Virus record (IMG/VR): IMGVR_UViG_3300027784_000677
Coordinates: 1 to 50,215 of that record
DNA length: 50,215 nucleotides
Strand: one strand, 5' to 3'
From: a virus
In this document: positions 14,451 through 22,457 of the stretch, in pieces
Position numbering within the stretch: position 1 is the first letter of the stretch
Layout: every line of letters begins with the position of its first letter
Position numbers and translations under genes: made by a program
The notes under the pieces: model-generated
Database searches by the model: none
The model's input: the letters and a program-made list of their open reading frames with translations, nothing else
What the model was told of the DNA's origin: nothing

Positions 14451-14791
14451 CATAACTCCGCCACCACCATTACTGGCAGGTGGAACGCCGATTCCACCCA
14501 CAGAGTCACCTCGACCCACTCGGGATTCACGGCATCATGGACGCGTTGAGCTACCAGGTTTGCCATGCCCTCCGCCGTGTGCTCAGTGTCCCGCAGGGAT
14601 TCAATCCAGTCCTGCAAGCTGTTCCACTCGATGAGCTTGGTCTCCTCCTCGATCATGGGCTTGTAACTAACCTCGATCGTTCCCCCGTAAGGCTTGCCTG
14701 GAACGGGACATATGGCCTCGAATTCCAGGTCTATACCTATGCTCGTTACGCTACACACATCTTCACTCGGAACCACCACTGTCTTAATCAT
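14450..14791 (-). CDS. QueF-like tunnel-fold protein (atypical active site)
   Basis: The product (113 residues from ATG 14791, GGAGGT nine bases upstream) aligns with QueF, which reduces preQ0 nitrile to preQ1: EFEAICPVPGKPYGGTIEVS supplies the nucleophile Cys, and RDTEHTAEGMANL supplies the substrate-binding Glu. The catalytic Asp seven residues after the Cys in QueF is Tyr here, and the NADPH motif (E-S/L-K-S/A..K) is replaced by EWNSLQDW. It is thus unlikely to be a normal preQ0 reductase. Archaeal QueF-L also lacks the NADPH motif but acts as an amidinotransferase. A new chemistry on a 7-deazaguanine is possible. Confidence 0.72.
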   Translation of the reverse strand: MIKTVVVPSEDVCSVTSIGIDLEFEAICPVPGKPYGGTIEVSYKPMIEEETKLIEWNSLQDWIESLRDTEHTAEGMANLVAQRVHDAVNPEWVEVTLWVESAFHLPVMVVAEL

Positions 14792-15419
14792 CTTTCCCAT
14801 ACCTCCTTACAAGTGCTACACCGAGATATACGAACGGTGTGTCGATCACTGCGATTATGAACTTCGCTACCACGTAGGTCACGAACATCACGATCAGATC
14901 CTCCCGCGGCATCACCCCTGCGAACCCTATGGTTAGGAACACCGCGCTGTCGATGATCTGTGACGTGACCGTGCTGACCGTGTTGCGGAACCACAGGCCG
15001 AACCTGCTGAGCCGCTTCTTGATTCGGTCGAAGATCCACACATCCCAGGTCTGGGATATGAGGTAGGCTGTCATGCTGGCCAGGACTATCCGCGGAACCT
15101 CTCCAAGTATGGTCGCGAAGGCCTCCTGGTTCTCCCAGAAGACCGCGGGAGGTAGCCAGATTCCCAGGTGATACAGGGCCACCATAACCACGTTAGCGAA
15201 GAACCCCGCGATTACCATAGAGTGAGCCACTCGTCGGCCCCACACGTCGTTTACAATGTCCGTCACCAGGAAGGTGATCGGGAAGGCCACGATGCCCGCC
15301 GTCATAACGTAGCCCCCCACCTCGAACAGTTTACTGGCCAGTGTGTTCGCTGACAGGATGGCCGCCATGAAGATCCCTGCCAGGATTAGTAGTGCTCTGA
15401 TCTGCTTAACGCCTTGCAT
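14784..15419 (-). CDS. yhhQ: YhhQ-type queuosine-precursor transporter
   Basis: A six-helix membrane protein of the VUT/YhhQ family, which imports preQ0 or preQ1. Visible segments are AGIFMAAILSANTLASKLFE, AFPITFLVTDIVNDVWGR (the family hallmark), a middle helix pair, WDVWIFDRIKKR, WFRNTVSTVTSQIIDSAVFL and a final helix near IDTPFVYL. Length is normal for the family. ATG 15419 (AGGAG nine bases upstream) is preferred over ATG 15440. It overlaps the QueF-like gene by eight bases. It tells us the phage relies on scavenged deazaguanine, since no QueC, QueE or FolE is present here. Confidence 0.92.
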   Translation of the reverse strand: MQGVKQIRALLILAGIFMAAILSANTLASKLFEVGGYVMTAGIVAFPITFLVTDIVNDVWGRRVAHSMVIAGFFANVVMVALYHLGIWLPPAVFWENQEAFATILGEVPRIVLASMTAYLISQTWDVWIFDRIKKRLSRFGLWFRNTVSTVTSQIIDSAVFLTIGFAGVMPREDLIVMFVTYVVAKFIIAVIDTPFVYLGVALVRRYGKDD

Positions 15420-15446
15420 TTGATATCTCTCCTCTCCCATATGGTA

Positions 15447-15635
15447 TTACTCCTCCTCGTCGGGCCTATTGCTGGCCCTGATGAACTCATCTAACTCGTC
15501 AGACGGTATCCTCCAGCGCGACGTGATTTTGAAGCCGCCGAGCCTACCCTCACGCAGGAGCTCATGAACCGTGAAGACGCTAACTCCCAGGATCTCCGCC
15601 ACTTCCTTAGGGGTATATACCCGCTTTTCAGTCAT
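15447..15635 (-). CDS. Excisionase-like helix-turn-helix protein
   Basis: A 62-residue protein: YTPKEVAEILGVSVFTVHEL is a MerR/Xis-type winged helix, followed by the wing GGFKITSRWRIPSDELDEF. Such proteins act as excisionases or small regulators. ATG 15635 is chosen because AAGGAGG lies eight bases before it; the GTG three codons earlier is too close. It stands between the UvrD-like helicase and yhhQ and may control the modification operon. Confidence 0.85.
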   Translation of the reverse strand: MTEKRVYTPKEVAEILGVSVFTVHELLREGRLGGFKITSRWRIPSDELDEFIRASNRPDEEE

Positions 15636-15651
15636 TTCATGCACCTCCTTC

Positions 15652-17271
15652 CTATGCTATCCATGTTACGGCCTTAGGCCTGTTCTGCTGGCAGAGATAC
15701 AGGTTCTCCTTGGCCCTGGTGATGCCGACGTAGAACAGTCGCATGACGCGGTCGGCATTCGGCCCAGTGTAGTCCAGATGACCTGATGGTGATAGGTCAG
15801 GGAATAGGTAGACGTTATCGGCCTCGCCTCCCTTCACGCTGTGGATCGTCCCGACGATTACCCTGGGCTTCCACTGCTCCCTGGGCCTGGAGAATATGTC
15901 CAATGCGTAGTTCCAGGAACCAGGAACGCCCGCCTTCCTCATGTCCTTCAGAACGGACAAGTCCTGCTTGGCCAGGAGATCCAGCACACCTGGAAGGAAG
16001 CACTCATATATGTCCCTGTTAGGAAGCTTCTGACCTCCCGCGTGCTCGCACCTGGACAGGAACTCCTCCTTCATACCCGTCTTGAACACTCCGCGGGCCT
16101 TCAGTATATTCGCCCAGTTATATGCCTCGGCCCCCGTCCAGGAGCCGTCAGGCCTATCCGCCGCCGCCAGGTAGTCCAATATCCTGCTACCTGGGCTGTC
16201 GAGCGGATTCCACCGCGCATTGGTTCTGCGGTATGGATTGTAGAATGGTATCTTCTGCTCCTTCAGTGCTCCGATCACTCCGTTGAGCATGTAGGAGCAG
16301 GAGGCCAGTATCATATGTGACTTGCCCTCCTCCTCCAACAGCCTTGGAGGGAGAGTTCCCTCATGCTCCGCATCGTCAATTCTATATGAAACCTGTTGGA
16401 CGCTACCCTCGAAGTCCCGAGGATGGTATATCTTCTTCTTGCGGTTCTGGATCATATTAGCCCACTTCGATGCCACTCGGTGGACTGCCCGCGGAACCCT
16501 GTAGGACTGCTCCAGCACCTTCTCCCGCTCCGCAGGTATTTCGGTTCCGAAGAACTCCTGCGGTATGGCCCCTGACCATTCATACAGGTTCTGGTCGTCA
16601 TCACCAACGAGAACCCTGGCCTTGGCATTCCAGGAACGGATAACCGCCAGCTGTAGTGGAGTGTGATCCTGGGCCTCATCAACGAACACCACCTGCTGTG
16701 CTGGCAGAGGACGAACCTCCAGGGCCGCCTCAAGCCATCCCGTGAAGTCCATATGTCCTGACTCCCTGCACCACGAATCCCACACGGAGAACCACTGCCT
16801 AACCTCGTAGGGCCAATCCTCCTTAGGTATCATCTGCTGTCGCAGGATCTGCGCGCGCTCATACAGGCTTATCCCCTTACCCGCAAACACCGTCTCCGCA
16901 GTGTCCTCGCCCTCCTTGTCGACGGCCCCGCGGTTAAGCGACGGTGGTAGGCACGGGTTGGCCCCGTCCACCGACGCGTAGTCGGGATGCTCCTCGATAA
17001 ACTCCTTCACCTTTGACTCCGCAGGTGAGGGAGCCGCCAGCGCCCTCTTGCACCTTGCGTGCAGGGTAGATATGTTGTCGCTGTCCAGTGGTAAATCCCT
17101 GCCCGCCACCTCACGGATCGCCGTGTTGGTGAGGGAGCACAGGGATACCTGGTCTTCCCCGAACTTATCCGCGCACTCAGTGGCCTTCCCCACTATCCAT
17201 GTCGTTTTGCCCGTCCCAGGAGGGCCATAAACGCGGTATTCCTTACCCTTTATCCTTCTCACTTCTATCAC
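15652..17271 (-). CDS. UvrD/Rep-like superfamily 1 DNA helicase
   Basis: The 539-residue protein has Walker A VYGPPGTGKTTWIVGK, Walker B VVFVDEAQDHTPLQL, motif III GDDDQNLYEWSGA, motif IV LEQSYRVP, motif V VGTIHSVKGGEADNVYL and motif VI RLFYVGITRAKENLY. It is thus a 3'-5' helicase of the UvrD/Rep/PcrA type, shorter than the host enzymes, with reduced 1B/2B subdomains. GTG 17271 follows GAAGAGGGGA and overlaps the primase stop by 29 bases. It probably serves as the replicative or repair helicase of the phage. Confidence 0.9.
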   Translation of the reverse strand: MIEVRRIKGKEYRVYGPPGTGKTTWIVGKATECADKFGEDQVSLCSLTNTAIREVAGRDLPLDSDNISTLHARCKRALAAPSPAESKVKEFIEEHPDYASVDGANPCLPPSLNRGAVDKEGEDTAETVFAGKGISLYERAQILRQQMIPKEDWPYEVRQWFSVWDSWCRESGHMDFTGWLEAALEVRPLPAQQVVFVDEAQDHTPLQLAVIRSWNAKARVLVGDDDQNLYEWSGAIPQEFFGTEIPAEREKVLEQSYRVPRAVHRVASKWANMIQNRKKKIYHPRDFEGSVQQVSYRIDDAEHEGTLPPRLLEEEGKSHMILASCSYMLNGVIGALKEQKIPFYNPYRRTNARWNPLDSPGSRILDYLAAADRPDGSWTGAEAYNWANILKARGVFKTGMKEEFLSRCEHAGGQKLPNRDIYECFLPGVLDLLAKQDLSVLKDMRKAGVPGSWNYALDIFSRPREQWKPRVIVGTIHSVKGGEADNVYLFPDLSPSGHLDYTGPNADRVMRLFYVGITRAKENLYLCQQNRPKAVTWIA

Positions 17272-18670
17272 TCCCCTCTTCCAGACCCATCTTCCTGGTG
17301 TCGATTCCCCACATAATTCGGGAACCTCCGTCCTCCAGGTTGAAGGTCTTTCGCTCTATCCCCAGTGCCCGAAGTCGTTGGGCCATTTGACGGATTGACG
17401 TTCGCATTCCCCACCGTGCGCCGCTCCTCTGAACGAGATCCATTAGGCTAACCCATACAAGCCCGTTCATGCGGAAGCATCCGTGACGCGGAATATCCTC
17501 TCCACTCTCAATGGTTGGCATCACCTGCTGGCTACCCAGGAAGTCCTTCAGAAGAACCATCAGCTCACCAACACCTGTAGCCTCCATGCCCGCGTCCACG
17601 TCCTCCGCGCAATCCATTATCATCTGAACCATATTGTCGTGCGTCGGATTGGTCTTGGTGGACAGCTTGCGGACTACCACCTTGGTGGCCTCGGCCACTG
17701 CCTGCTGGAAGCTCTTCGGGCTCAGCAACTGGCCCGTGGTTAGCGTGCAGGTTCCCTCGTCGAACTCCAGGACGAACTGTGGCTCATCTCCTGTGATGCG
17801 CTTCACCGCGGACAGGTTGACCCGCAGTATATTGGACACTGTATCGAGCAGTTCATCCTTCTTCTGGTCGTTGACCTTATACTCGCGCTCCTTTATGGAT
17901 GATATGACCCGCTGGAGCTCGTTCTCGGGTATCGGTGGGTTGTTGTTCATGTTCCACGCGCTTAGGAGCAGGCTAACCTCGGCATCCGACATACCCATCG
18001 AGTAGTATCTGCCCGCCAGCTTGGTCGCGGCATTGTTCCGCTCGCCCTCTCCCACGCCGCGCAGATAGTTCTCATACCACTTAGTGCCTGTCTTGGGCTT
18101 ATCGTCCGCCTTGTCCTTCTCCTCTACCAACAGGGAGAAGTCAAAGTCCGAGGGATCCAGATCGTCCAGGTTTCGGCCCTCCATCCACTCGTAGCTATTA
18201 CCTGATATGTGAACAGACGGTGGAGCCACGATGAACCCGCCGTCTGATCGGATGTCCACGTTAGGCAGAATGCCTGCCCTGGTTTTGATGTCCTGCTTCT
18301 CGGGATATCGGTATATTATGTGGATGCCTCCGCCGCCCGTCTTCGCTGTCGGTGCGGTCGGGAGCTCATCTATGGGTAGCCCCGCCTCCTCCAGGGAACG
18401 CAGGCCCTCCTCACCGTCGATGTCCACCACCGCTATGCCTGATATCTCTCCCGTGACTATTCCCACGTTGCTGTCAGGATATTTCTCCCACCAATCACGC
18501 AGTTGCCTTTCCGTCAGAGCCGTCTTGGTTCGGCCCTTCCACTTGAGCCTGGGGTGTTTCCCTGGTGCATTGCACCGCGGGCTTCCACAGCTACATTCGC
18601 CGTCCTTTACCGAGTGAACAGGTATGACGGACAGTCCCATCTTTGCGTAGTGCAGTGCGTGTTCGAGCAT
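17243..18670 (-). CDS. Prim-pol type DNA primase
   Basis: Residues 1-170 are a bifunctional primase/polymerase (AEP) domain: ALHYAKMGLSVIPVHS, CNAPGKHPRLKWKG, NVGIVTGEISGIAVVDIDG with the catalytic D-x-D, and TGGGGIHIIYRYP. A primase C-terminal helical domain follows near GVGEGERNNAATKLAGRYY. The remaining 230 residues are unassigned and end in a winged-helix-like region. No helicase Walker motif is seen, so unwinding is left to the adjoining UvrD-like protein. It makes primers for phage replication. Confidence 0.88.
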   Translation of the reverse strand: MLEHALHYAKMGLSVIPVHSVKDGECSCGSPRCNAPGKHPRLKWKGRTKTALTERQLRDWWEKYPDSNVGIVTGEISGIAVVDIDGEEGLRSLEEAGLPIDELPTAPTAKTGGGGIHIIYRYPEKQDIKTRAGILPNVDIRSDGGFIVAPPSVHISGNSYEWMEGRNLDDLDPSDFDFSLLVEEKDKADDKPKTGTKWYENYLRGVGEGERNNAATKLAGRYYSMGMSDAEVSLLLSAWNMNNNPPIPENELQRVISSIKEREYKVNDQKKDELLDTVSNILRVNLSAVKRITGDEPQFVLEFDEGTCTLTTGQLLSPKSFQQAVAEATKVVVRKLSTKTNPTHDNMVQMIMDCAEDVDAGMEATGVGELMVLLKDFLGSQQVMPTIESGEDIPRHGCFRMNGLVWVSLMDLVQRSGARWGMRTSIRQMAQRLRALGIERKTFNLEDGGSRIMWGIDTRKMGLEEGSDRSEKDKG

Positions 18671-18697
18671 ATGGAAATCATCACCCCCTTGACATTA

Positions 18698-18725
18698 TGA
18701 GGGAGACCCTGTGCGGGCCTCCCCC
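18698..18725 (-). other. GC-rich hairpin between primase and SSB-like genes
   Basis: Minus strand GGGGGAGGCCC and GGGTCTCCCTC can pair with one mismatch just after the SSB-like stop. It lacks a clear U-tract; partial termination or mRNA protection are possible. Confidence 0.4.
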
Positions 18726-18744
18726 TTCCTGCTTCCTGGCCCAT

Positions 18745-19218
18745 TTAGAACGGTATGTCGTCGTCACCGCCGCCATTGGCCTGACTGGTTTCGGCCTTGG
18801 ACTTGCCTTTAGCTCCGCCCTTGGCCGCTCCGCCCTTACCTGCCGCGGTTACTGCGTTGATGCGATTGACCTCCATATCCTCTCCAGTGTTGCGGCTCTT
18901 GACCGTGGTCTTACCCACCGTGAGTCTGGCCTTCTTACCAATGAGCTTATCCGTGTCGAAGTCCAGGTCTCCGCTGAGGCCGAAGGCCGTCAAGTGCTCC
19001 TTCAGACCGAACAGCGCATGCTCCTGTAGCGATGTGAAGCTCTTCAGTTCCCTTCCAGAATACTCGCCTTCCGTGATCTGCCACGTCCACACGAGCATCG
19101 GATTGCCGCTTGCACTCTCCTCCTCCTCAATGTCCACTACCTTCGCCAGATACTTACCTGGTTCCATCACCTCAAAGCCATCAGGGATCTCGTCCAGGTT
19201 GACCTTAATCCTTGGCAT
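18745..19218 (-). CDS. Phage SSB-like protein (DUF669-type)
   Basis: The 157-residue product has an OB-like beta core (GKYLAKVVDIEEEESASGNP, LVWTWQITEGEYSGREL) similar to DUF669 proteins of phage recombination cassettes, an Ala/Gly/Lys-rich linker and the tip GGGDDDIPF. That acidic, Phe-ended tip is the hallmark of single-stranded DNA-binding proteins and recruits partner proteins. It lies between the FAD dehydrogenase and the primase, in line with a role in replication and annealing. ATG 19218 follows GGAGGTAACGAGT. Confidence 0.85.
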   Translation of the reverse strand: MPRIKVNLDEIPDGFEVMEPGKYLAKVVDIEEEESASGNPMLVWTWQITEGEYSGRELKSFTSLQEHALFGLKEHLTAFGLSGDLDFDTDKLIGKKARLTVGKTTVKSRNTGEDMEVNRINAVTAAGKGGAAKGGAKGKSKAETSQANGGGDDDIPF

Positions 19219-20659
19219 ACTCGTTACCTCCTTTAGATTGGATGATCTTACGGGCCGCTATAACCCCCGTTAGCGCCGCGGACACGAAGCTGTCCAGATA
19301 CCCCGACGCGTTCCCGAGGACGTATAGATCGGCTATTTCCTTGCACTCCCAGGTGTTGAAGTCCACGGGAACCTTGCGCCCGTAGTATTTCACCTCGGGA
19401 GCATAGACCAGCGATTCCTCGCTGACGATGCCTGGGATGACCGCGTCCAGTTCCTTTAGGAACCCGCGGAACCCATCTCTCACCTTATTGGGCATTGCCT
19501 CAGCTATGTCAGGCCCGAACCTGGCCTGGTGGTTGGTGCGAATGCCCGCGCACTCCAACCTCTCCTCTCGAAGCGCTATATTCTCCTCCTTTTCTGCCTG
19601 CGGATTGCCATGCACGAAGTCCTTGGTAGTCTGAACCACAGGATGCCCGCCAGCCAGGTCGTTAATGGACTTGGCTATTGCGCGGACGAAGCTCTGCGGA
19701 TCGTGCGTCTCGCCCAGTCCCACCTTGCATATGATCGCGAAGTTCGACGATCTGCTCCCGAGATCGGGATCGAGGTAGGAATGACCGTTCACGTTGCGGA
19801 TCCCCAGTGTCCGATGGTTTTCATTGACGATGTAGCCCCGCTGGTTACAGCAGAAGCTCCGATATATCAGGCTTCCGTGCTCGTAGACCAGCTTGAAGTC
19901 GTAGAACCTGTCGAACAGCGGAGCAAGAACCTCATGTGCGGCCTCTATTCGCACACCAATCCCCGCTGGCCCAGATCCAAGGTTGACCCCGTTGCGCCGC
20001 AGTTGATCCTCAAGCCAGGGTGCTCCCTGGAGGCCTGTCGCCACCAATATGCGATTGGCTCTGACCTCGTAGGTATCTCCCCTGACCCGATCGTGTATCA
20101 GGATGCCTATCGCCACACCATCTCGGACTATGAGATGAGTGGCCTCGGCCTCATACCAGGTGCGAACTCCGTTGGCCCTCAGGTGCTCCGCGTGACCGCG
20201 AATCAGATCCCTCACGCCGTCGGATCCGATGTGCCTCAGTGGGTAGCTCCCGAACTCGAATTTAGAACCCTTGAACTCCTCGGGAGTTCCTGGCAGTGGA
20301 TCGAAGTCCCTGCCCGCGCCGCCGAAGCGGACTATGGTGTCGTCTATCTCCCGTAATATTGGTGCGTGCTTCTCGTCGAACAGCTCCTCCATCTGCGTGC
20401 CGCGGGATAGGCTGTAGGTCTTCTTACCGTCCGAGAAGCCCCCTGCGCCGCCCTCTCCTTCGAGGATGTCGCAGGTTGAGCAGGAGCACTTCGGGCTCTC
20501 GTTGCACTTCCGATCATCCATTTGCTTGCCCATGTCGATGAGCAGGATATCCTTGATGCCGTTCTTCTGGAGCTCATCCGCCGCGAACATTCCCGCAGGG
20601 CCTGCTCCTATAATAACTGTGTCGTGGTATCCCACGTCGCGCTTAATCTTCTCCACCAC
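19205..20659 (-). CDS. FAD-dependent dehydrogenase (COG2509-like)
   Basis: The 484-residue flavoprotein starts with a Rossmann dinucleotide motif (TVIIGAGPAGMFAADEL), then a Cys cluster KCNESPKCSCSTC and GEGGAGGFSDGK, a combination seen in the uncharacterised COG2509 dehydrogenases. RILVATGLQGAPW and the final VLGNASGYLDSFVSAALTG complete the FAD fold. The reaction is unknown. It is translated from GTG 20659 (GGAGGT eight bases upstream), overlapping both the RecA-like and SSB-like genes, so it is embedded in the recombination operon. Phage relatives are unusual; it may reduce or oxidise a modified nucleotide, but that is inference. Confidence 0.85.
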   Translation of the reverse strand: MVEKIKRDVGYHDTVIIGAGPAGMFAADELQKNGIKDILLIDMGKQMDDRKCNESPKCSCSTCDILEGEGGAGGFSDGKKTYSLSRGTQMEELFDEKHAPILREIDDTIVRFGGAGRDFDPLPGTPEEFKGSKFEFGSYPLRHIGSDGVRDLIRGHAEHLRANGVRTWYEAEATHLIVRDGVAIGILIHDRVRGDTYEVRANRILVATGLQGAPWLEDQLRRNGVNLGSGPAGIGVRIEAAHEVLAPLFDRFYDFKLVYEHGSLIYRSFCCNQRGYIVNENHRTLGIRNVNGHSYLDPDLGSRSSNFAIICKVGLGETHDPQSFVRAIAKSINDLAGGHPVVQTTKDFVHGNPQAEKEENIALREERLECAGIRTNHQARFGPDIAEAMPNKVRDGFRGFLKELDAVIPGIVSEESLVYAPEVKYYGRKVPVDFNTWECKEIADLYVLGNASGYLDSFVSAALTGVIAARKIIQSKGGNEYAKD

Positions 20660-21485
20660 TGTCGTCCACCTCCTGTGCTAAGCGCCATACGCCCAGTATT
20701 TTCTCGATGGTCGGCTCCCACATGTGCAGGCCCAACCTGTTGCCGCGGTTCTTAGCCATATACTTCGTTTCAAGCTCATCGACGTAGTCATCGGTGAGCA
20801 GGTGACGTTTTATGACCTTTCTTACGTCGCCCGTTTCCTCGTCCTCCACCTCAACGTGCTGTCGGGACAGTCTCACCAATATGTCCACCATAGCCCCACA
20901 CTCGAGGCCGAGCGCCCCTGGTAACTGAGGACAGACCGTCTGCTTCTTCTCGTCGAACTTCTCCAGGGCCGTCATGATCACGTGAACCCTGCGGTTACGG
21001 TCGTCCAGGTATGCCAGGTCGCGGAATGCGCGGATTAGCTTGCGCATCTGCTCACCAGATCTCAACCAGTCCTGACGCGTCGGAGCCACCGCCCTCTCCA
21101 GGTCGGAGTAGTGACTGAGCTCCCCATCATCGTTTACCTCGCCCATGATGAAGCCCATGCTGTGCTTCTTCTGCACCTCGGTTAGCGGATCGATGATGAT
21201 GCACTTGTAGTGGTTGTTCTCGTGCAGGAAGAACTCGTATATGGCCTGGATGTCCTTCCAGTTCTTGGGCCTGGTAACGTCGATCTTACGTCCATGCAGT
21301 GTCTTGGTTCCTCCCTCGAAGTCCACGAACAGCGCTGGACTGGTGTCCGCGAAGTCCATCGCGGTTCCACATAGATGCGTCTTACCCGCTCCTGTGTCGC
21401 CGTAGACTATCATGTTCAGGTGCTCCGAGTTCTCGGGAAGCTCCACGTTGAATGGTAGGCCTCCCTTCGGCTTCCTCTTTGCCAT
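20643..21485 (-). CDS. RecA-like ATPase of the phage Sak4/AAA_24 type
   Basis: The 280-residue protein contains MIVYGDTGAGKTHLCG (Walker A), ALFVDFEGGTKTL, CIIIDPLTEVQKKH (Walker B) and RNRRVHVIMTALEKFDEKK, the layout of the stripped-down RecA-core ATPases used by phages for single-strand annealing. It follows the exonuclease-like PD-(D/E)XK gene and precedes the SSB-like gene, which makes a recombination set. ATG 21485 follows GGAGGTGAACTAAGC. Confidence 0.85.
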   Translation of the reverse strand: MAKRKPKGGLPFNVELPENSEHLNMIVYGDTGAGKTHLCGTAMDFADTSPALFVDFEGGTKTLHGRKIDVTRPKNWKDIQAIYEFFLHENNHYKCIIIDPLTEVQKKHSMGFIMGEVNDDGELSHYSDLERAVAPTRQDWLRSGEQMRKLIRAFRDLAYLDDRNRRVHVIMTALEKFDEKKQTVCPQLPGALGLECGAMVDILVRLSRQHVEVEDEETGDVRKVIKRHLLTDDYVDELETKYMAKNRGNRLGLHMWEPTIEKILGVWRLAQEVDDSGGED

Positions 21486-21487
21486 GC

Positions 21488-21571
21488 TTAGTTCACCTCC
21501 TCTCCGCGGCCCGTCTTCGTCAGCCGCACCTTCAGGCTACCACGCGAATAGTGGCTTGTATGATACCTCAT
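21488..21571 (-). CDS. Possible 27-residue mini-gene
   Basis: ATG 21571 overlaps the nuclease stop codon as TAATG. The product begins MRYHTSHYSRGSLKVRLTKT and is strongly basic. There is no good ribosome binding site, but it fills the gap exactly and ends three bases before the next start codon. Coding status is doubtful. Confidence 0.25.
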   Translation of the reverse strand: MRYHTSHYSRGSLKVRLTKTGRGEEVN

Positions 21572-22443
21572 TAGCGGCTGTTGTTCCGCTGTGTGAACTG
21601 TTCCCTTAGTATGAACCTCCAGTCGCCGCCGCGCTGATATTCGGTGCATACCTCCTTGAAATCGCACTGCCCGCACCTGACCTGGTTGGGCTGAGGATAT
21701 ATCGGTAACTTCTCGCGGTTCATCTCCCTATACTGCCAGTAGGCCCTGTGCAGGAATACCTCTATGTGCCGCTCCGTCCTGTAGAGCTTGTGCCGCTCGA
21801 ACAGGTTGAGCTTGACCTTCGGGCCTGGAGCCTGCTTCCGCAGACCGTTGTAGATGACCCCCACCACGGGTTCATCCAGACCCATCTCATTAGCCAGGTT
21901 CTGGCCGACCCACACCTGCGCGGTGAACTGGTGATCCAGCTCCAGCAGTGCAGGACTGAAGCGCGAAAAGGTCTTATGCTCCAGGCTGAACAGCTTGCCC
22001 GTTGCGTGATCGCGCACCAGGCCGTCCAGTCGGCACACCACGGAGCACTTGGACAGTGTCCCCGTGCCAGGGACGGGAAGCTTGCGGCTCAGGGTTTTCT
22101 CCGTGGCAATCACGTCGAAGTCGTCCTTACCGTCATAGCGCTCCAGATACCCCTGGAGCATCTGCGACCCAAGCTCCTTGGCCTCCTTCAGGTTCTTTAT
22201 GTCATCCTCCCACTGCGGATCCATTGCCTCGATCCGTCCATCGGCCCACTGCTCGAAGAAACTCACTGGATCCCCCTGACCGCTATAGTAGTGGTCGAGG
22301 GCCTCATGGATCCCTGAACCCAGTTCCAGGGCCATACTCGATCTCTTCGGCTTATATCCCATCCTATACCCGAGATACCAGGAAAACCGACACGCCATTG
22401 AGTCAAGTTGTGACGGGCTGACCGTCGGTGCTCTCTTCGCCAT
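21571..22443 (-). CDS. PD-(D/E)XK nuclease of the Cas4/RecB family
   Basis: The 290-residue protein begins SPSQLDSMACRFSWYLGYR, as in AddB/Cas4-type nucleases; GSGIHEALDHYY supplies the usual His, VVCRLDGLVRD the catalytic Asp, and FSLEHKTFS the E-x-K pair. Cysteines in the N-terminal region and RCGQCDFKEVC near the C-terminus could hold an iron-sulfur cluster. No CRISPR genes are nearby, so it serves the phage recombination set. ATG 22443 follows GGAGGGAGAACGA. Confidence 0.88.
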   Translation of the reverse strand: MAKRAPTVSPSQLDSMACRFSWYLGYRMGYKPKRSSMALELGSGIHEALDHYYSGQGDPVSFFEQWADGRIEAMDPQWEDDIKNLKEAKELGSQMLQGYLERYDGKDDFDVIATEKTLSRKLPVPGTGTLSKCSVVCRLDGLVRDHATGKLFSLEHKTFSRFSPALLELDHQFTAQVWVGQNLANEMGLDEPVVGVIYNGLRKQAPGPKVKLNLFERHKLYRTERHIEVFLHRAYWQYREMNREKLPIYPQPNQVRCGQCDFKEVCTEYQRGGDWRFILREQFTQRNNSR

Positions 22444-22457
22444 TCGTTCTCCCTCCT

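Noticed and set aside
13758-14453. The QueD-DRT fusion as two genes with a frameshift error
   Set aside because: The frame is continuous, no stop, start or ribosome binding site occurs at the domain junction, and both halves are in good order.
21571-22443. The Cas4/RecB-like nuclease as part of a CRISPR system
   Set aside because: No repeat-spacer array or other cas gene is present; it sits with RecA-like and SSB-like genes, so a phage recombination role is more likely.
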